A stretch of 64,000 nt of DNA. Source: Chitinophaga sp. 180180018-3 (GTDB taxonomy: Bacteria > Bacteroidota > Bacteroidia > Chitinophagales > Chitinophagaceae). The position numbers and the translations under genes were made by a program. Below are positions 16,528 to 25,953 of this stretch, piece by piece. The notes under the pieces are model-generated. The model had not been told where the DNA came from and made no database searches. It worked only from the letters and a program-made list of their open reading frames with translations. Numbering within the stretch: position 1 is the stretch's first letter; every line of letters starts with the position of its first letter. Location: the NCBI RefSeq assembly GCF_037893185.1, contig NZ_CP140772.1, positions 1,922,001 to 1,986,000 of the forward strand, read 5' to 3'.

Positions 16528-17067
16528 GTGCACACCGTATTGGCCATACAACAAGGCAAGGAAAAAGCCTTCCGGCAGTTATACAGCCAATACCATGACA
16601 AGCTGTACTACTGGCTGCTTGGCAAAATGAAATCTGAATATTGGGCGCAGGAACTGGTGCAGCAAACCTTTGTGAAATTATGGATATCCCGGGAGAATCT
16701 TTCAACAACAATCAACATCGATATACAGCTGTTCCGTATTGCCCGCTCCCTGATGATTGACCAGTTGCGCAAGCTGGCTAATGAAAGAAAGGTATTGCAT
16801 CAGCTTCCCCCGGTGCAGGAGTCGGAAGATGTAGTATGGAATAATTACAGCGCCAAAGTTACCCGGCAAACTATAGAACAAATTATCAGTGAGCTGCCTG
16901 AAACCGCCCGGCAGGCTTTTCGCCTGAGCAGGGAACGTGGACTGACCTACCATGAAATTGCCAGCGAACTTTCCATCTCCCCAAAAACTGTAGAATACCA
17001 TATTTCAAGGGTGCTAAGCCTTCTCCGCAAGTCGCTGACCGTTATTTTACTGGCGCTTTTCCACTAA
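16528..17067 (+). CDS. ECF sigma factor, FecI type (locus 1)
   Basis: 179 residues. It starts with GTG at 16528: a stop codon lies 12 bases upstream in frame and no ATG precedes the conserved sigma-2 region, so GTG is the only reasonable start. Region 2 is A-F-R-Q-L-Y-S-Q-Y-H-D-K-L-Y-Y, then E-L-V-Q-Q-T-F-V-K-L-W; region 4 is L-P-E-T-A-R-Q-A-F-R-L-S-R-E-R-G-L-T-Y and I-A-x-x-L-S-I-S-P-K-T-V-E-Y-H-I. It would direct transcription of the downstream SusC/SusD genes under control of the next gene, an anti-sigma. Confidence 0.93.
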   Translation: MHTVLAIQQGKEKAFRQLYSQYHDKLYYWLLGKMKSEYWAQELVQQTFVKLWISRENLSTTINIDIQLFRIARSLMIDQLRKLANERKVLHQLPPVQESEDVVWNNYSAKVTRQTIEQIISELPETARQAFRLSRERGLTYHEIASELSISPKTVEYHISRVLSLLRKSLTVILLALFH

Positions 17068-17148
17068 TTCACAGCTGCCAATGTTACCAAATTGTTATGC
17101 GCCAGGGTATTTTCATTTTTAAACGAACTTATATCAGAACACCGGCCA

Positions 17149-18192
17149 ATGAATATATCGCAGCAATTAATAGACAAATTTCTGAGTAACCAATGTAGTG
17201 CGGAGGAAGCAGATTTTGTAGTACATTATTTTGAAGAGCATCCGGAGGCATTGGAAGAATATATAAACGAAGAGGAGTGGCAGCATTTTAAAAATACTGC
17301 GCAATTACCCGTGGATACTGAACAGGAAATGTGGCGCGAAGTAAAACGACGAGCCTTCCCGGCTTCCGGTATACGCAGGATGGGGTGGGTGCGTGCCGCA
17401 GCAGCGGTAATGTTATTGCTGGCTGCAGGCAGCACCTGGTGGATATTAAAACAGACACAGCACAACTCCCTGCCGGTAGTAGCTTTACAACAACCGGCAG
17501 CATTGCCTTTAATACATACCATTACCAATACCACACATAAAAGCAGGCTATTGCAACTGGAAGATGGTTCAGAAGTAACGCTGTTGCCCAATAGTATCCT
17601 GCAATATCAGCAGCCTTTTGGAGCCGCTCAAAGACAGCTGCAACTAACCGGGAAGGCGTTTTTCAAAGTTGCGCAAGACCAGCAAAAACCTTTTGTAGTA
17701 ACGGCCGGCGGCCTCACCACTACCGTGCTTGGCACCTCTTTCTGGATCACTGCTTATGACAGTACTGCACAGGTGCAGGTGCAATTGATCAGTGGACGGG
17801 TGGTCGTAAAAAAAGATACCGCCAATGCAGGGCATTCGTTTAGCCCTGTTTACCTGTCGGCAGGACAACAACTGGTATTCAATCAGCAAAATGAAAAAGC
17901 TATAGTGTCTGCAATATCTGTTCATAACAATAGAGTCGGCAACAGACAGTCCAATCAGGCAGATGGCCCATCCAAACTGGTGTTCAGCCAAACGCCTTTA
18001 ATTGCGGTCATACGGCAATTACAGGAAAAATATCATGTTACCATTGCGTTTGATAGCGCGCAAATCCATCATATAAAATTCTCCGGCGCTTATACTACCG
18101 GGGAAGATGTAGGAGATATCCTTAAAACAATTGTACTGGTAAATGATCTTAAATTAACAAAAACAGCTTCCGGCTACCGTATAAACCAATAA
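17149..18192 (+). CDS. FecR-family anti-sigma factor (locus 1)
   Basis: 347 residues from the ATG at 17149. Cytoplasmic anti-sigma region 1-75, one membrane helix at 81-100 (V-R-A-A-A-A-V-M-L-L-L-A-A-G), then the periplasmic FecR domain (L-E-D-G-S-E-V-T-L-L-P-N-S, G-K-A-F-F-K-V, V-L-G-T-S-F-W-I) and a C-terminal DUF4974 region with F-S-Q-T-P-L-I-A-V-I-R-Q-L. In well-studied systems the periplasmic part receives a signal from the STN domain of the partner TonB receptor. Here the next gene has no STN domain, so the signal route is unclear. Confidence 0.93.
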   Translation: MNISQQLIDKFLSNQCSAEEADFVVHYFEEHPEALEEYINEEEWQHFKNTAQLPVDTEQEMWREVKRRAFPASGIRRMGWVRAAAAVMLLLAAGSTWWILKQTQHNSLPVVALQQPAALPLIHTITNTTHKSRLLQLEDGSEVTLLPNSILQYQQPFGAAQRQLQLTGKAFFKVAQDQQKPFVVTAGGLTTTVLGTSFWITAYDSTAQVQVQLISGRVVVKKDTANAGHSFSPVYLSAGQQLVFNQQNEKAIVSAISVHNNRVGNRQSNQADGPSKLVFSQTPLIAVIRQLQEKYHVTIAFDSAQIHHIKFSGAYTTGEDVGDILKTIVLVNDLKLTKTASGYRINQ

Positions 18193-18269
18193 CCACCTGA
18201 TTATTACAATCTGGTACCTGTAGGTACAAACAGCCCTGGTGGCTGAAGGGGAGATATTTTTTAAAAAAT

Positions 18270-21266
18270 ATGGAAATGACATCAAAATTGACACAGCAAT
18301 TTTTACGAACAGGCAGCATCCTTATCTGCTTTCTGCTAGGCCTGCAACTGGCTGCGCTTGCGCAGGGTAGCATCAAAGGCATTATAAAAAATGAGCTGGG
18401 AGAACCTTTGCCAGGCGCCAATGTAATGCTGGCCAATACGACTACCAATTTCAAAACTTATGTACTCACCGATTCGCTGGGGCTGTTTCGCTTTACTCAC
18501 ATAGCTACCGGTAGCGGCTATACGATTGCTGTATCATATGTAGGGTATGAACCGCAAACATTTAACAACTATGTTTTGAAAGATGGAGAACAACTGGCAG
18601 TTGATATAAAACTACGCGCCAAAAATAATGGCCTCACAGAGGTGGTGGTAGTGGGTTATGGAAAACAATCCCGCAAGGCGTTGAGTACATCCATCAGTAC
18701 CATTACACAGGAATCGTTTAACCGCGGCGGATTCAGCAATCCTGCACAACTGATGCAGGGGAAGGTAGCAGGCCTGAATATCACCCGCTCCGGCGACCCG
18801 AATGCGCTGCCTTCCATCAGTTTGCGCGGTCCTTCTACGTTACGTACCGACAATGGAGCCATGGAACCTTTTTATGTAATTGATGGGGTGCCGGGGGCGG
18901 ACTTTCGCCTGGTGGCGCCGGATGACATTACAGATATCAGTGTGCTGAAAGATGCAGCCGCTACCGCTATATATGGTACCCGCGCTGCTAATGGTGTAAT
19001 TATGGTAACTACCAAAGCCGGACAGCAGGAGGGCAGTACGGTTGCCTATAACGGTTATGTAGGCGTAGAACATGTGGCACGTCGCATACATATGATGAAT
19101 GCAGGTCAGCTCACAGACTATCTGAAAAAAAATAACCTGAGCCTGGATCCCTCTGATGCACTCGGTGCTGATACAGATTGGCAAAAGGCAATCAGCCGCA
19201 CTGGCATGCTGCAGAATCATAACCTGTCACTGAATGGTGGCAGCAAAAATACCCGCTACAGTGCAGGGGTTAACTACTTTGATAACAAAGGTATCCTCCA
19301 GGATAGCCGCCTGCAAAGGCTCATAGCCCGTGCCAACCTTTCGCAGCGAGCCCTGAACGATCATTTAAAGCTGGGCCTCAACATCACCACCTCTTCCAGC
19401 ACGCAGGATATGATTCCCAACCAGGATATCGTATTATACAACTCACTGCGTTATCTGCCTACCGTGCCGGTACAACAGAATGGTGTTTATACAGAGAACC
19501 TGCAACGTGTACAATATTACAATCCGGTGGCATTACAGAACAATGCCAGTTACCAACTGAAAACAAACATCACGTTGATCAATGCTACCGCGCAGGTACA
19601 GTTACCGCTGGGGTTGCAATATAATCTGAGCCTGAGCTACCAGAAAGAGTTGGATAACAGCGGCAGCTACGCCGCCAGCAAATACGCTCTGAAGCTGGGG
19701 CTGGGCGGAGAGGCCTATCGCTCTTCCTACGAAAGTAATAAGAAAGTAGCCGAAAGCTATTTCACCTATGATAAAACAGCAGGTCGTCATAACATTAACC
19801 TTGTGGCAGGTTATAGCTGGCAGGAAGATGTGAACAATGACGGTTTTCAGGCTAATAATCGCAATTATCCTACAGATGACCTGGGATATAGCAATATTGG
19901 ATTGGGGAGTCCCACTGGTAACTTCAGAACAGACTGGGGCAGCAACAATTACCAGAAACTGCGTCTGATCTCATTTTATGGACGTGCCAATTATAACTAT
20001 GCCAATAAATATTTAGCCCAGGTATCTGTACGCCGTGATGGTTCTTCTGCATTTGGTATCAATAACCGCTGGGGTACCTTCCCTGCTTTTGCAGTGGCCT
20101 GGCGCATCAGCCAGGAAGGCTTTATGCGAGGGCAGCACCTCTTTACAGACCTGAAGCTGCGCGCTGGTTACGGTGTTACCGGTAACTCCATTGGCTTTAA
20201 CCCACTCATCTCTAAAATCCGCTACGGCGCTGCCGGTACGTTCTATAATAACGGCAGTTTTGTAAACAGCATATTTGCTACCCAAAACGCCAACCCTGAT
20301 TTGAAATGGGAGAAAACTGCCATGACCAATCTGGGTATCGATGCCTCGTTGCTGAAAGGGATGTTGAATATTACAGCGGAGTATTATGATAAAAAAACGA
20401 GCGATCTTATCTGGGCTTACCCGGTATCTACCACTCAGTATTATGTAAGCGCCTATACCGCTAACGTGGGTGCTATGCGCAACAAGGGCGTGGAAATCAC
20501 CATCAGCGCTACTCCGGTGCGAACCCGGAATTTCCGCTGGCAATCTGATTTTAATCTGTCTCATAATAAAAACCTGTTGACCTCTCTTTCCAATAATATC
20601 TTCAAACTGGATTCCATTCCTCAGGCAGAACCAGGCGGACAAGGCCAAACCGGTACCATGGTACAACTGTTAAAGCCCGGCTATCCCATCGGCCAGTTCT
20701 TTACGTTTAAATATGCCGGCAAAAACGACAATGGCGTTTCTCAATATTACGATCATAACGGAAAGCTAACCACTTCCCCGCAAAACTTCACCGACTACTA
20801 TTACGCTGGCAGTGCCCAACCCAAGCTGCTGCTGGGATGGAGTAATACGTTTAACTACAGGCATTTCGATCTAAATATATTTATCCGCAGCGCTCTTGGA
20901 GGAAAATTGATGAATGCTACCCTGGCAGATCTGAACCGCCCTGCAGACGCCAGGAGCTATAACCTGCCCGTATTCTCTGCAAACGAATCGCCTGCGGATA
21001 TCAATGCCTACCGCTACTCCGACCGGTACATTGAAAACGCCTCTTATGTGCGGATAGACAATCTCACACTGGGCTATACCTTTCCTTATATCAAAGGCAT
21101 TAAATCATTACGTGTATACGTTACCGGTAATAACCTGGCGGTAATTACCAACTACCGTGGTATAGACCCTGAAGTGGGCCTGGGTGGCCTTACACCGGGT
21201 ATTGATAACAAAAACTATTACCCCCGTACCCGCTCTTTCCTGCTGGGCCTGAATGCATCTTTCTAA
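18270..21266 (+). CDS. SusC/RagA-type TonB-dependent outer-membrane transporter, no STN domain (locus 1)
   Basis: 998 residues. ATG at 18270 (a second at 18276 is equally possible). Signal peptide to about residue 32 (A-A-L-A-Q). A carboxypeptidase-like regulatory domain begins at once (G-S-I-K-G-I-I-K, G-E-P-L-P-G-A-N-V), then V-V-V-V-G-Y-G-K-Q and a plug (F-Y-V-I-D-G-V-P-G, V-L-K-D-A-A-A-T-A-I-Y-G-T-R-A-A-N-G). The 22-strand barrel fills the rest, ending S-F-L-L-G-L-N-A-S-F. Unlike the SusC of locus 2 there is no STN (Secretin/TonB short N-terminal) domain before the regulatory domain. It works with the SusD lipoprotein that follows after 26 bases. Confidence 0.94.
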   Translation: MEMTSKLTQQFLRTGSILICFLLGLQLAALAQGSIKGIIKNELGEPLPGANVMLANTTTNFKTYVLTDSLGLFRFTHIATGSGYTIAVSYVGYEPQTFNNYVLKDGEQLAVDIKLRAKNNGLTEVVVVGYGKQSRKALSTSISTITQESFNRGGFSNPAQLMQGKVAGLNITRSGDPNALPSISLRGPSTLRTDNGAMEPFYVIDGVPGADFRLVAPDDITDISVLKDAAATAIYGTRAANGVIMVTTKAGQQEGSTVAYNGYVGVEHVARRIHMMNAGQLTDYLKKNNLSLDPSDALGADTDWQKAISRTGMLQNHNLSLNGGSKNTRYSAGVNYFDNKGILQDSRLQRLIARANLSQRALNDHLKLGLNITTSSSTQDMIPNQDIVLYNSLRYLPTVPVQQNGVYTENLQRVQYYNPVALQNNASYQLKTNITLINATAQVQLPLGLQYNLSLSYQKELDNSGSYAASKYALKLGLGGEAYRSSYESNKKVAESYFTYDKTAGRHNINLVAGYSWQEDVNNDGFQANNRNYPTDDLGYSNIGLGSPTGNFRTDWGSNNYQKLRLISFYGRANYNYANKYLAQVSVRRDGSSAFGINNRWGTFPAFAVAWRISQEGFMRGQHLFTDLKLRAGYGVTGNSIGFNPLISKIRYGAAGTFYNNGSFVNSIFATQNANPDLKWEKTAMTNLGIDASLLKGMLNITAEYYDKKTSDLIWAYPVSTTQYYVSAYTANVGAMRNKGVEITISATPVRTRNFRWQSDFNLSHNKNLLTSLSNNIFKLDSIPQAEPGGQGQTGTMVQLLKPGYPIGQFFTFKYAGKNDNGVSQYYDHNGKLTTSPQNFTDYYYAGSAQPKLLLGWSNTFNYRHFDLNIFIRSALGGKLMNATLADLNRPADARSYNLPVFSANESPADINAYRYSDRYIENASYVRIDNLTLGYTFPYIKGIKSLRVYVTGNNLAVITNYRGIDPEVGLGGLTPGIDNKNYYPRTRSFLLGLNASF

Positions 21267-21292
21267 ATCATCTGTTGTAAAAAAATATAAAA

Positions 21293-22876
21293 ATGAAAGC
21301 TTCTTTTAAATATATCATTCGTGTAGTACTCGCTGCCGCGCTGTTCAGTGCCTGTACGAAACTGGATGTGCCTGTAGAAAATGAACTGACTCCTGAAACT
21401 TTTCCTAAAACAGCAGAGCAATATGTGCTGGCCTCAGGCGCCGTATATAGTAAATTCAGGGAAGCATATGCCATCTCTTACTGGCAATTACAGTCATTAA
21501 GCACCGATGAAGCAATACTGCCCACCCGCGGCAGTAACTGGTACGACGGCGGCCGCTATCAGCAACTCCACTATCATAACTGGACGCCTGATCATCCCCT
21601 GGTAGCAGGTACCTGGAGCTGGGGCTTCGGAACTATCAGCGTTTGCAATCAGGTACTTTCATTATTTGATCAATCACCGGATACAGACGCTAAGCTGAAT
21701 ATCGCAGCAGAAGTGCGCACGATGCGCGCGCTGTCTTTGTATCTGATGATGGACCTGTACGGTAATATACCCGTGAGCACTACTTTCGGTGATAAGCAGT
21801 TGCCCTCTACTAAAAACCGGAAGGAAGTATTTGCTTTTATTGAACAGGAAATAAAGGCGGTGTTGCCACGCCTGAGCACTACTACAGGCGGCGCCACTTA
21901 CGGCCGCCCTACAAAATATACCGCATTTGCCCTGCTGGCAAAAATGTATCTCAATTCCGGAGTCTATACAGGTACAGACCGTTCCAGTGACGCAGTAAGT
22001 ATGTGCGATAGTATCATTCAATCAGGCAAATTTTCATTGGCAGATGATTATGCCGGCATGTTCCGCGCAGATAATGGCCCTGCTACCAAAGAATTTATTT
22101 TTGCTATACCCTATGATCAGGCACAAGCCACTGGGCAGCGTTTTACCTGGTACGGTCTTCACTATGCGTTACAAACTAAATATGGACTATCTTTTCGTAT
22201 AAGCGGTCCTGTTAGTACCCTGCCGGAGTACTACGCCAACTTCGACAATACATCAGCAGATGTACGCAATAAGGTATGGCTCACCGGAAAGCAGTACGAC
22301 AACAGCGGCAATCCTGTACTCATCAATACCACCAAAAAAGGCCTGGACGCTACTTATGCCGGTGCGGACGGATCTGCCCCGGTAACATATCAATTGGAAT
22401 TTACGCCCAATGTAACCATCATTAACACCGCCAACTTTGATGCAGGCAGCGATGTGCTGGCTAGTGCCAAAGGTATCCGCAATATTAAATATGCGCCTGA
22501 TGTTGCCGCTACTACCCGTGATGCCAGTAATGATGTGCCGGTATTCCGCTATGCCGATATACTGCTGATGAAAGCAGAAGCTATACTCAGAGGCGCTAAT
22601 GTAACCAACGGAGAAACCGCTCTGGTACTGGTAAATCAGCTGCGCGCCAAAAGGAATTCCACGAGCTTTACGTCCATTAATCTGGATGAACTGCTGAGAG
22701 AGCGCGCCCGCGAGCTGAATTGGGAATCATGGCGCCGTAATGACCTGATCCGGTTTGGTAAGTTTGAAAACAGCTGGGGATATAAAACAGATGCCGACCC
22801 CAACAAACGTTTGTACCCCGTGCCTTCAGGAGAACGTATTCTGAACCCTAACCTGGTGCAGAATACGGGTTACTAG
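21293..22876 (+). CDS. SusD/RagB-family surface lipoprotein (locus 1)
   Basis: 527 residues. Lipobox L-F-S-A-C with Cys21. SusD features: V-E-N-E-L-T-P near the N-terminus, TPR-like helical region with A-E-V-R-T-M-R-A-L-S-L-Y-L-M-M-D-L-Y-G-N-I-P, T-K-Y-T-A-F-A-L-L-A-K-M-Y-L-N-S, and the conserved end A-D-I-L-L-M-K-A-E-A, R-E-R-A-R-E-L-N-W-E-S-W-R-R-N-D-L-I-R-F and L-Y-P-V-P. It caps the SusC barrel and binds the substrate at the cell surface. The substrate is not identifiable; no glycoside hydrolase is in this locus. Confidence 0.94.
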   Translation: MKASFKYIIRVVLAAALFSACTKLDVPVENELTPETFPKTAEQYVLASGAVYSKFREAYAISYWQLQSLSTDEAILPTRGSNWYDGGRYQQLHYHNWTPDHPLVAGTWSWGFGTISVCNQVLSLFDQSPDTDAKLNIAAEVRTMRALSLYLMMDLYGNIPVSTTFGDKQLPSTKNRKEVFAFIEQEIKAVLPRLSTTTGGATYGRPTKYTAFALLAKMYLNSGVYTGTDRSSDAVSMCDSIIQSGKFSLADDYAGMFRADNGPATKEFIFAIPYDQAQATGQRFTWYGLHYALQTKYGLSFRISGPVSTLPEYYANFDNTSADVRNKVWLTGKQYDNSGNPVLINTTKKGLDATYAGADGSAPVTYQLEFTPNVTIINTANFDAGSDVLASAKGIRNIKYAPDVAATTRDASNDVPVFRYADILLMKAEAILRGANVTNGETALVLVNQLRAKRNSTSFTSINLDELLRERARELNWESWRRNDLIRFGKFENSWGYKTDADPNKRLYPVPSGERILNPNLVQNTGY

Positions 22877-22909
22877 TCATCCATCAATTTCCTATAAAAT
22901 CCAACAAAC

Positions 22910-23833
22910 ATGAAAAAAGTAACATTGCTTTTACTGAGCTGCAGCAGCCTGCTATTGTTTACGCAGTGCCGTAAATCTGCAGGAACTTCCATCCAGTCTT
23001 TATCTGCTAAAACAAAGGCTGTATCTGTAGCCGCAGCTGCCACCGCCAGCTGTGCCTGCGCCGAAAGCGCCACCAAAGTAACCGGCGCCCAGGCTGAAGC
23101 CTGGGCCAAACAGTTTGCTCCGCTGGCTAAGTTCGATCGTTCTGCACCGGACTATCCTACCACAGTGGAAGACATCTGGGCTAATACAGATCCGGCCAGT
23201 ATCGTTTGCGGTGGTAAATTAGTGCTGCTTAATGATGATCCTCCCCGTAGCCTGAACTTTCCTACCTATTATGATGTACTGGCGCATCCCAACGATGCTA
23301 ACAAGGTGTTTATTGACTACTGGATGCTTTACAAGCGGCAGTCTAACTGTATCGGCTCTACGGGCGGCCATGATTATGACCTGGAGCATATGGTGGTACA
23401 GTTCAATAAAGTTACTCAGCGCGTACTTACCGTTACCTACTTCCAGCATAAAGGCTGGTATACCAAAGACTGGCGCAACGTGGATCCTGCCACCCGCATT
23501 GAGGTATATGTAGGAAAAAAAGCACATGGCATGTATCACTTTGGCCGTTCCTCCAGTTTCCCGGGTGTTGAATGTACCTATTGGGGCGATTACCGGAATC
23601 CGGCCGGTCCACAGGACTATGCCTCTACCTGGAACAACCTGGTGCAGATGTCGTGCAGCATACCGCAGTTTAATTACGACGGCGACTGGGGCAATCCTGG
23701 TAAAGGCCCCATGCACAGAGATCGTAACTACTGGGACTTACCTTCCTGTAAAGGCACAGATGGCGCAACAGGCACAGATGGTTGCAGCCAGTGTGATTTC
23801 GATCAGAGTGTGCTGATCGGTAGCATCAATTAA
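22910..23833 (+). CDS. Lipoprotein with NLP (NPP1) / Vps62-like heptapeptide motif
   Basis: 307 residues. Lipoprotein signal (L-L-L-F-T-Q-C, Cys20; Gln before Cys is unusual, Cys11 is an alternative). G-H-D-Y-D-L-E at 153-159 aligns with the GHRHDWE metal-binding heptapeptide of necrosis- and ethylene-inducing-like proteins, with Tyr for His and Leu for Trp; the following H-M-V-V-Q-F strand and later K-A-H-G-M-Y-H-F-G also fit the NLP / Vps62 fold. The Cys-rich end (S-C-K-G-T-D-G-A-T-G-T-D-G-C-S-Q-C) may form disulfides. It is the last gene of the SusC/SusD locus, 33 bases after SusD, suggesting a surface role tied to that transporter. The assignment rests on motif likeness only. Confidence 0.6.
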   Translation: MKKVTLLLLSCSSLLLFTQCRKSAGTSIQSLSAKTKAVSVAAAATASCACAESATKVTGAQAEAWAKQFAPLAKFDRSAPDYPTTVEDIWANTDPASIVCGGKLVLLNDDPPRSLNFPTYYDVLAHPNDANKVFIDYWMLYKRQSNCIGSTGGHDYDLEHMVVQFNKVTQRVLTVTYFQHKGWYTKDWRNVDPATRIEVYVGKKAHGMYHFGRSSSFPGVECTYWGDYRNPAGPQDYASTWNNLVQMSCSIPQFNYDGDWGNPGKGPMHRDRNYWDLPSCKGTDGATGTDGCSQCDFDQSVLIGSIN

Positions 23834-23843
23834 AAGAGTGAGA

Positions 23844-23895
23844 GGTAAAAAGTGAATGGTCAGTGATCGTTACTGGACTAAATTCACTTTTTACC
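23844..23895. terminator. Long intergenic hairpin closing locus 1
   Basis: Arms 23844-23856 and 23883-23895 are 13 perfectly paired bases, with an inner stem (CAGT/ACTG) in the loop. The T-rich part is inside the stem rather than after it. It lies 11 bases after the lipoprotein stop and probably ends the operon. Confidence 0.55.
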
Positions 23896-24111
23896 TTTCC
23901 TTATTGCTGTCCCAACCAAAATATAAACGAAGAGGCTGCTGTTCCAAACCCAGGCGCCCGTGCCTAATGCAAAAAAGATCTGCCCATTTTGAATTATTGG
24001 CAACAATGTTGTGGCTTATATATATAGAAGTTACGGTTAAATAGGAGTGATGTAAAACACTGTAGATAATGACGATCCCGCTTGTATTTCATTGTATTAA
24101 AATTTACAGGT

Positions 24112-24381
24112 ATGAAAAAGAATATTTTTCTTTTAGTGCTTTCGGGAGCATTGCTGTCGCCCATTTTACGGGCAACCGGTGAAGATGCACTGCCAGTGAG
24201 AGAAACCTGGGTTCCAGAAAATGTATTTAAGACAATTAAAGATATGTACATGTCGCAAGGATTGTATGATATTACAACGATAAAACTCCCAAGTGGTAAT
24301 GAAGGCTATGTTATCCGCCTGATCAAAGGTAGTCAGGAAAGCACTATGGCAGTAGATGCAGCTGGTAAGCCTGTTCAGTGA
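24112..24381 (+). CDS. Small exported protein of unknown function
   Basis: 89 residues from the ATG at 24112 (an upstream TTG is unlikely). Signal peptide about 1-20 (F-L-L-V-L-S-G-A-L-L-S-P-I-L-R-A). The mature part, about 65 residues, has one helix (V-P-E-N-V-F-K-T-I-K-D-M-Y) and two strands (Y-D-I-T-T-I-K-L, E-G-Y-V-I-R-L-I-K-G), similar in size and layout to PepSY-like or DUF-type periplasmic modules. I do not recognise it. Monocistronic. Confidence 0.6.
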   Translation: MKKNIFLLVLSGALLSPILRATGEDALPVRETWVPENVFKTIKDMYMSQGLYDITTIKLPSGNEGYVIRLIKGSQESTMAVDAAGKPVQ

Positions 24382-24443
24382 TTGGCGCCAGGTTATTGTA
24401 ATGTATAGTTTCTGATGTTTGCTCATTTTAAATAGATGACTTT

Positions 24444-24464
24444 GAAGTGATCAACCGTCACTTC
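24444..24464 (+). terminator. Hairpin after the small exported protein gene
   Basis: GAAGTGA, seven-base loop, TCACTTC, then GTTGTTATT. Seven perfect pairs, weak T tract, so a poor or partial terminator. Confidence 0.35.
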
Positions 24465-24572
24465 GTTGTTATTAGAAAAGTTGTCTGGTTAGGATGGGCT
24501 TTCTTTCATCCGTTGTTTTCCCACCAGTAACATTATGGCATCTTCCTCCGTTTAACTCATTAAACGTTATAC

Positions 24573-25097
24573 ATGAAAGCCAAAATTTACCTTTATTTCC
24601 TGTTACTGGCAGGCATCCTGTTTATATCCTGTAAAAAAAGCAACCTCGCTTATCAAAATGATTTTAATAAGAGCTATCAATCCTGGATGAACTTTAAATC
24701 GTCATCTGGTAATTCCTATCGTTTTGCGCTTGCTACTTATTCCTGGGTAGGTTCCAGTTCACAAACTATCATTACAGTTAAAGACGGAAAGGTAGTGCAG
24801 CGTGCTTATACAGCTAAAATGAGGGCGAATGATACATCGAATCAGATCAGGGTATATGAAGAATGGATTGAAGATGAAAGCAAGTTAGGGTCGCATTCAA
24901 CGGGGTTGGCCTTCCGTACTTTAGATGACATATACCAGGAAGCAAAAGATCAATGGTTGTTAAAGAGAGATAATGCTGATATTTTTTTTGAAACAAAGAA
25001 TAATGGGATGATATCCAGTTGTGGATATACTGAAAAGGGTTGTCAGGATGATTGTTTCCGGGGTATCCATATAGATTTTATTGAGAAGATACAATGA
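24573..25097 (+). CDS. Lipoprotein, possibly DUF6174-like
   Basis: 174 residues. Lipobox L-F-I-S-C, Cys20. The first strand pattern W-M-N-F-K-S-S-S-G-N-S-Y-R-F-A-L then I-I-T-V-K-D-G-K-V-V-Q-R and a middle T-L-D-D-I-Y-Q-E-A resembles DUF6174, a small envelope family. Three Cys in the last 35 residues (S-C-G-Y, K-G-C-Q-D-D-C) could make disulfides. Function unknown; monocistronic. Confidence 0.6.
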   Translation: MKAKIYLYFLLLAGILFISCKKSNLAYQNDFNKSYQSWMNFKSSSGNSYRFALATYSWVGSSSQTIITVKDGKVVQRAYTAKMRANDTSNQIRVYEEWIEDESKLGSHSTGLAFRTLDDIYQEAKDQWLLKRDNADIFFETKNNGMISSCGYTEKGCQDDCFRGIHIDFIEKIQ

Positions 25098-25261
25098 TCG
25101 CTGTTTTTCCAATTCTGTTACCTGAGTGAGATGGAATATTGAATGTGTCAGGGAACCCGGCTAAGGCCCGCAATGTGGCGCAATTGTCCCCTTCTTTGTC
25201 GCTAACGCCCCGGTGTCGTTATCCGGGAAGGGCTTAATTTGGAGAAACAAATCTTTAAGTT

Positions 25262-25846
25262 ATGCGAAAGTTAATCATGAAAATGTCGATGTCACTCGAC
25301 GGTTTCGTATGTGATGCCAATGGCCGGAAAGATTGGGTCTTCAAGACCGGGGACGAGGAGTCGTTGGCCTGGAGTGTCGGGATAATCAGGGAGGCCGGGC
25401 TTATTATCATGGGCCGGAAGTCGTTCGAGGAAATGGCGCCTTACTGGCCAACAGCGACCGGGCCGTTTGCTGCACCGATGAACAATATTCCCAAGGCTGT
25501 CTTTACAAAAAGAGGATTTGATCCTGTGCATACGACAACAGGGGAACAGTTAGCCGCTGCAGCTTCCTGGACCGGGGCGCAGGTTTTTGATGGCGATCTT
25601 GCCGAAGGAGTCAGGGAGCTTAAAACCGGGTCCGGGAAACCGATTGTAGCCATTGGTGGCGCGGAATTTATGCAGCATCTCATAACAACGGGGCTCATCG
25701 ATGAATATCATCTGGCCATTCATCCGGTTGTACTAGGTTCGGGACTGCCCATCTTCAATGCGCTTACAACTCAGCTCGACCTGAAACTGTTAGCTGTGAG
25801 GGAATTTCCCCGTGGAATCGTTGTTCATACTTATCAGTCTGCATAG
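25262..25846 (+). CDS. Dihydrofolate-reductase-family protein (RibD C-terminal type)
   Basis: 194 residues, cytoplasmic. The pattern is R-K-L-I-M-K-M-S-M-S-L-D-G-F-V, then I-M-G-R-K-S-F-E-E-M-A-P-Y-W, K-P-I-V-A-I-G-G-A-E-F-M-Q-H-L and G-L-I-D-E-Y-H-L-A-I-H-P-V-V-L-G-S-G-L-P-I-F. This is the RibD_C/DHFR-like NADPH-binding fold. These single-domain proteins are not the essential folate enzyme; reductase activity on pterin-like or unknown substrates is likely. Monocistronic. Confidence 0.87.
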   Translation: MRKLIMKMSMSLDGFVCDANGRKDWVFKTGDEESLAWSVGIIREAGLIIMGRKSFEEMAPYWPTATGPFAAPMNNIPKAVFTKRGFDPVHTTTGEQLAAAASWTGAQVFDGDLAEGVRELKTGSGKPIVAIGGAEFMQHLITTGLIDEYHLAIHPVVLGSGLPIFNALTTQLDLKLLAVREFPRGIVVHTYQSA

Positions 25847-25953
25847 GGGCTTTCGGGCCTCTATATAATAGAGGGTTTGAGATCTGAAGAGTTTATCGAT
25901 TATTTTATTACCGATCAGGGCATGAGGGTACAAACAGGGCTGCCGGGAAATAA

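Noticed and set aside
20013..20666. 217-codon minus-strand frame inside SusC of locus 1
   Set aside because: Antisense shadow of the SusC barrel region.
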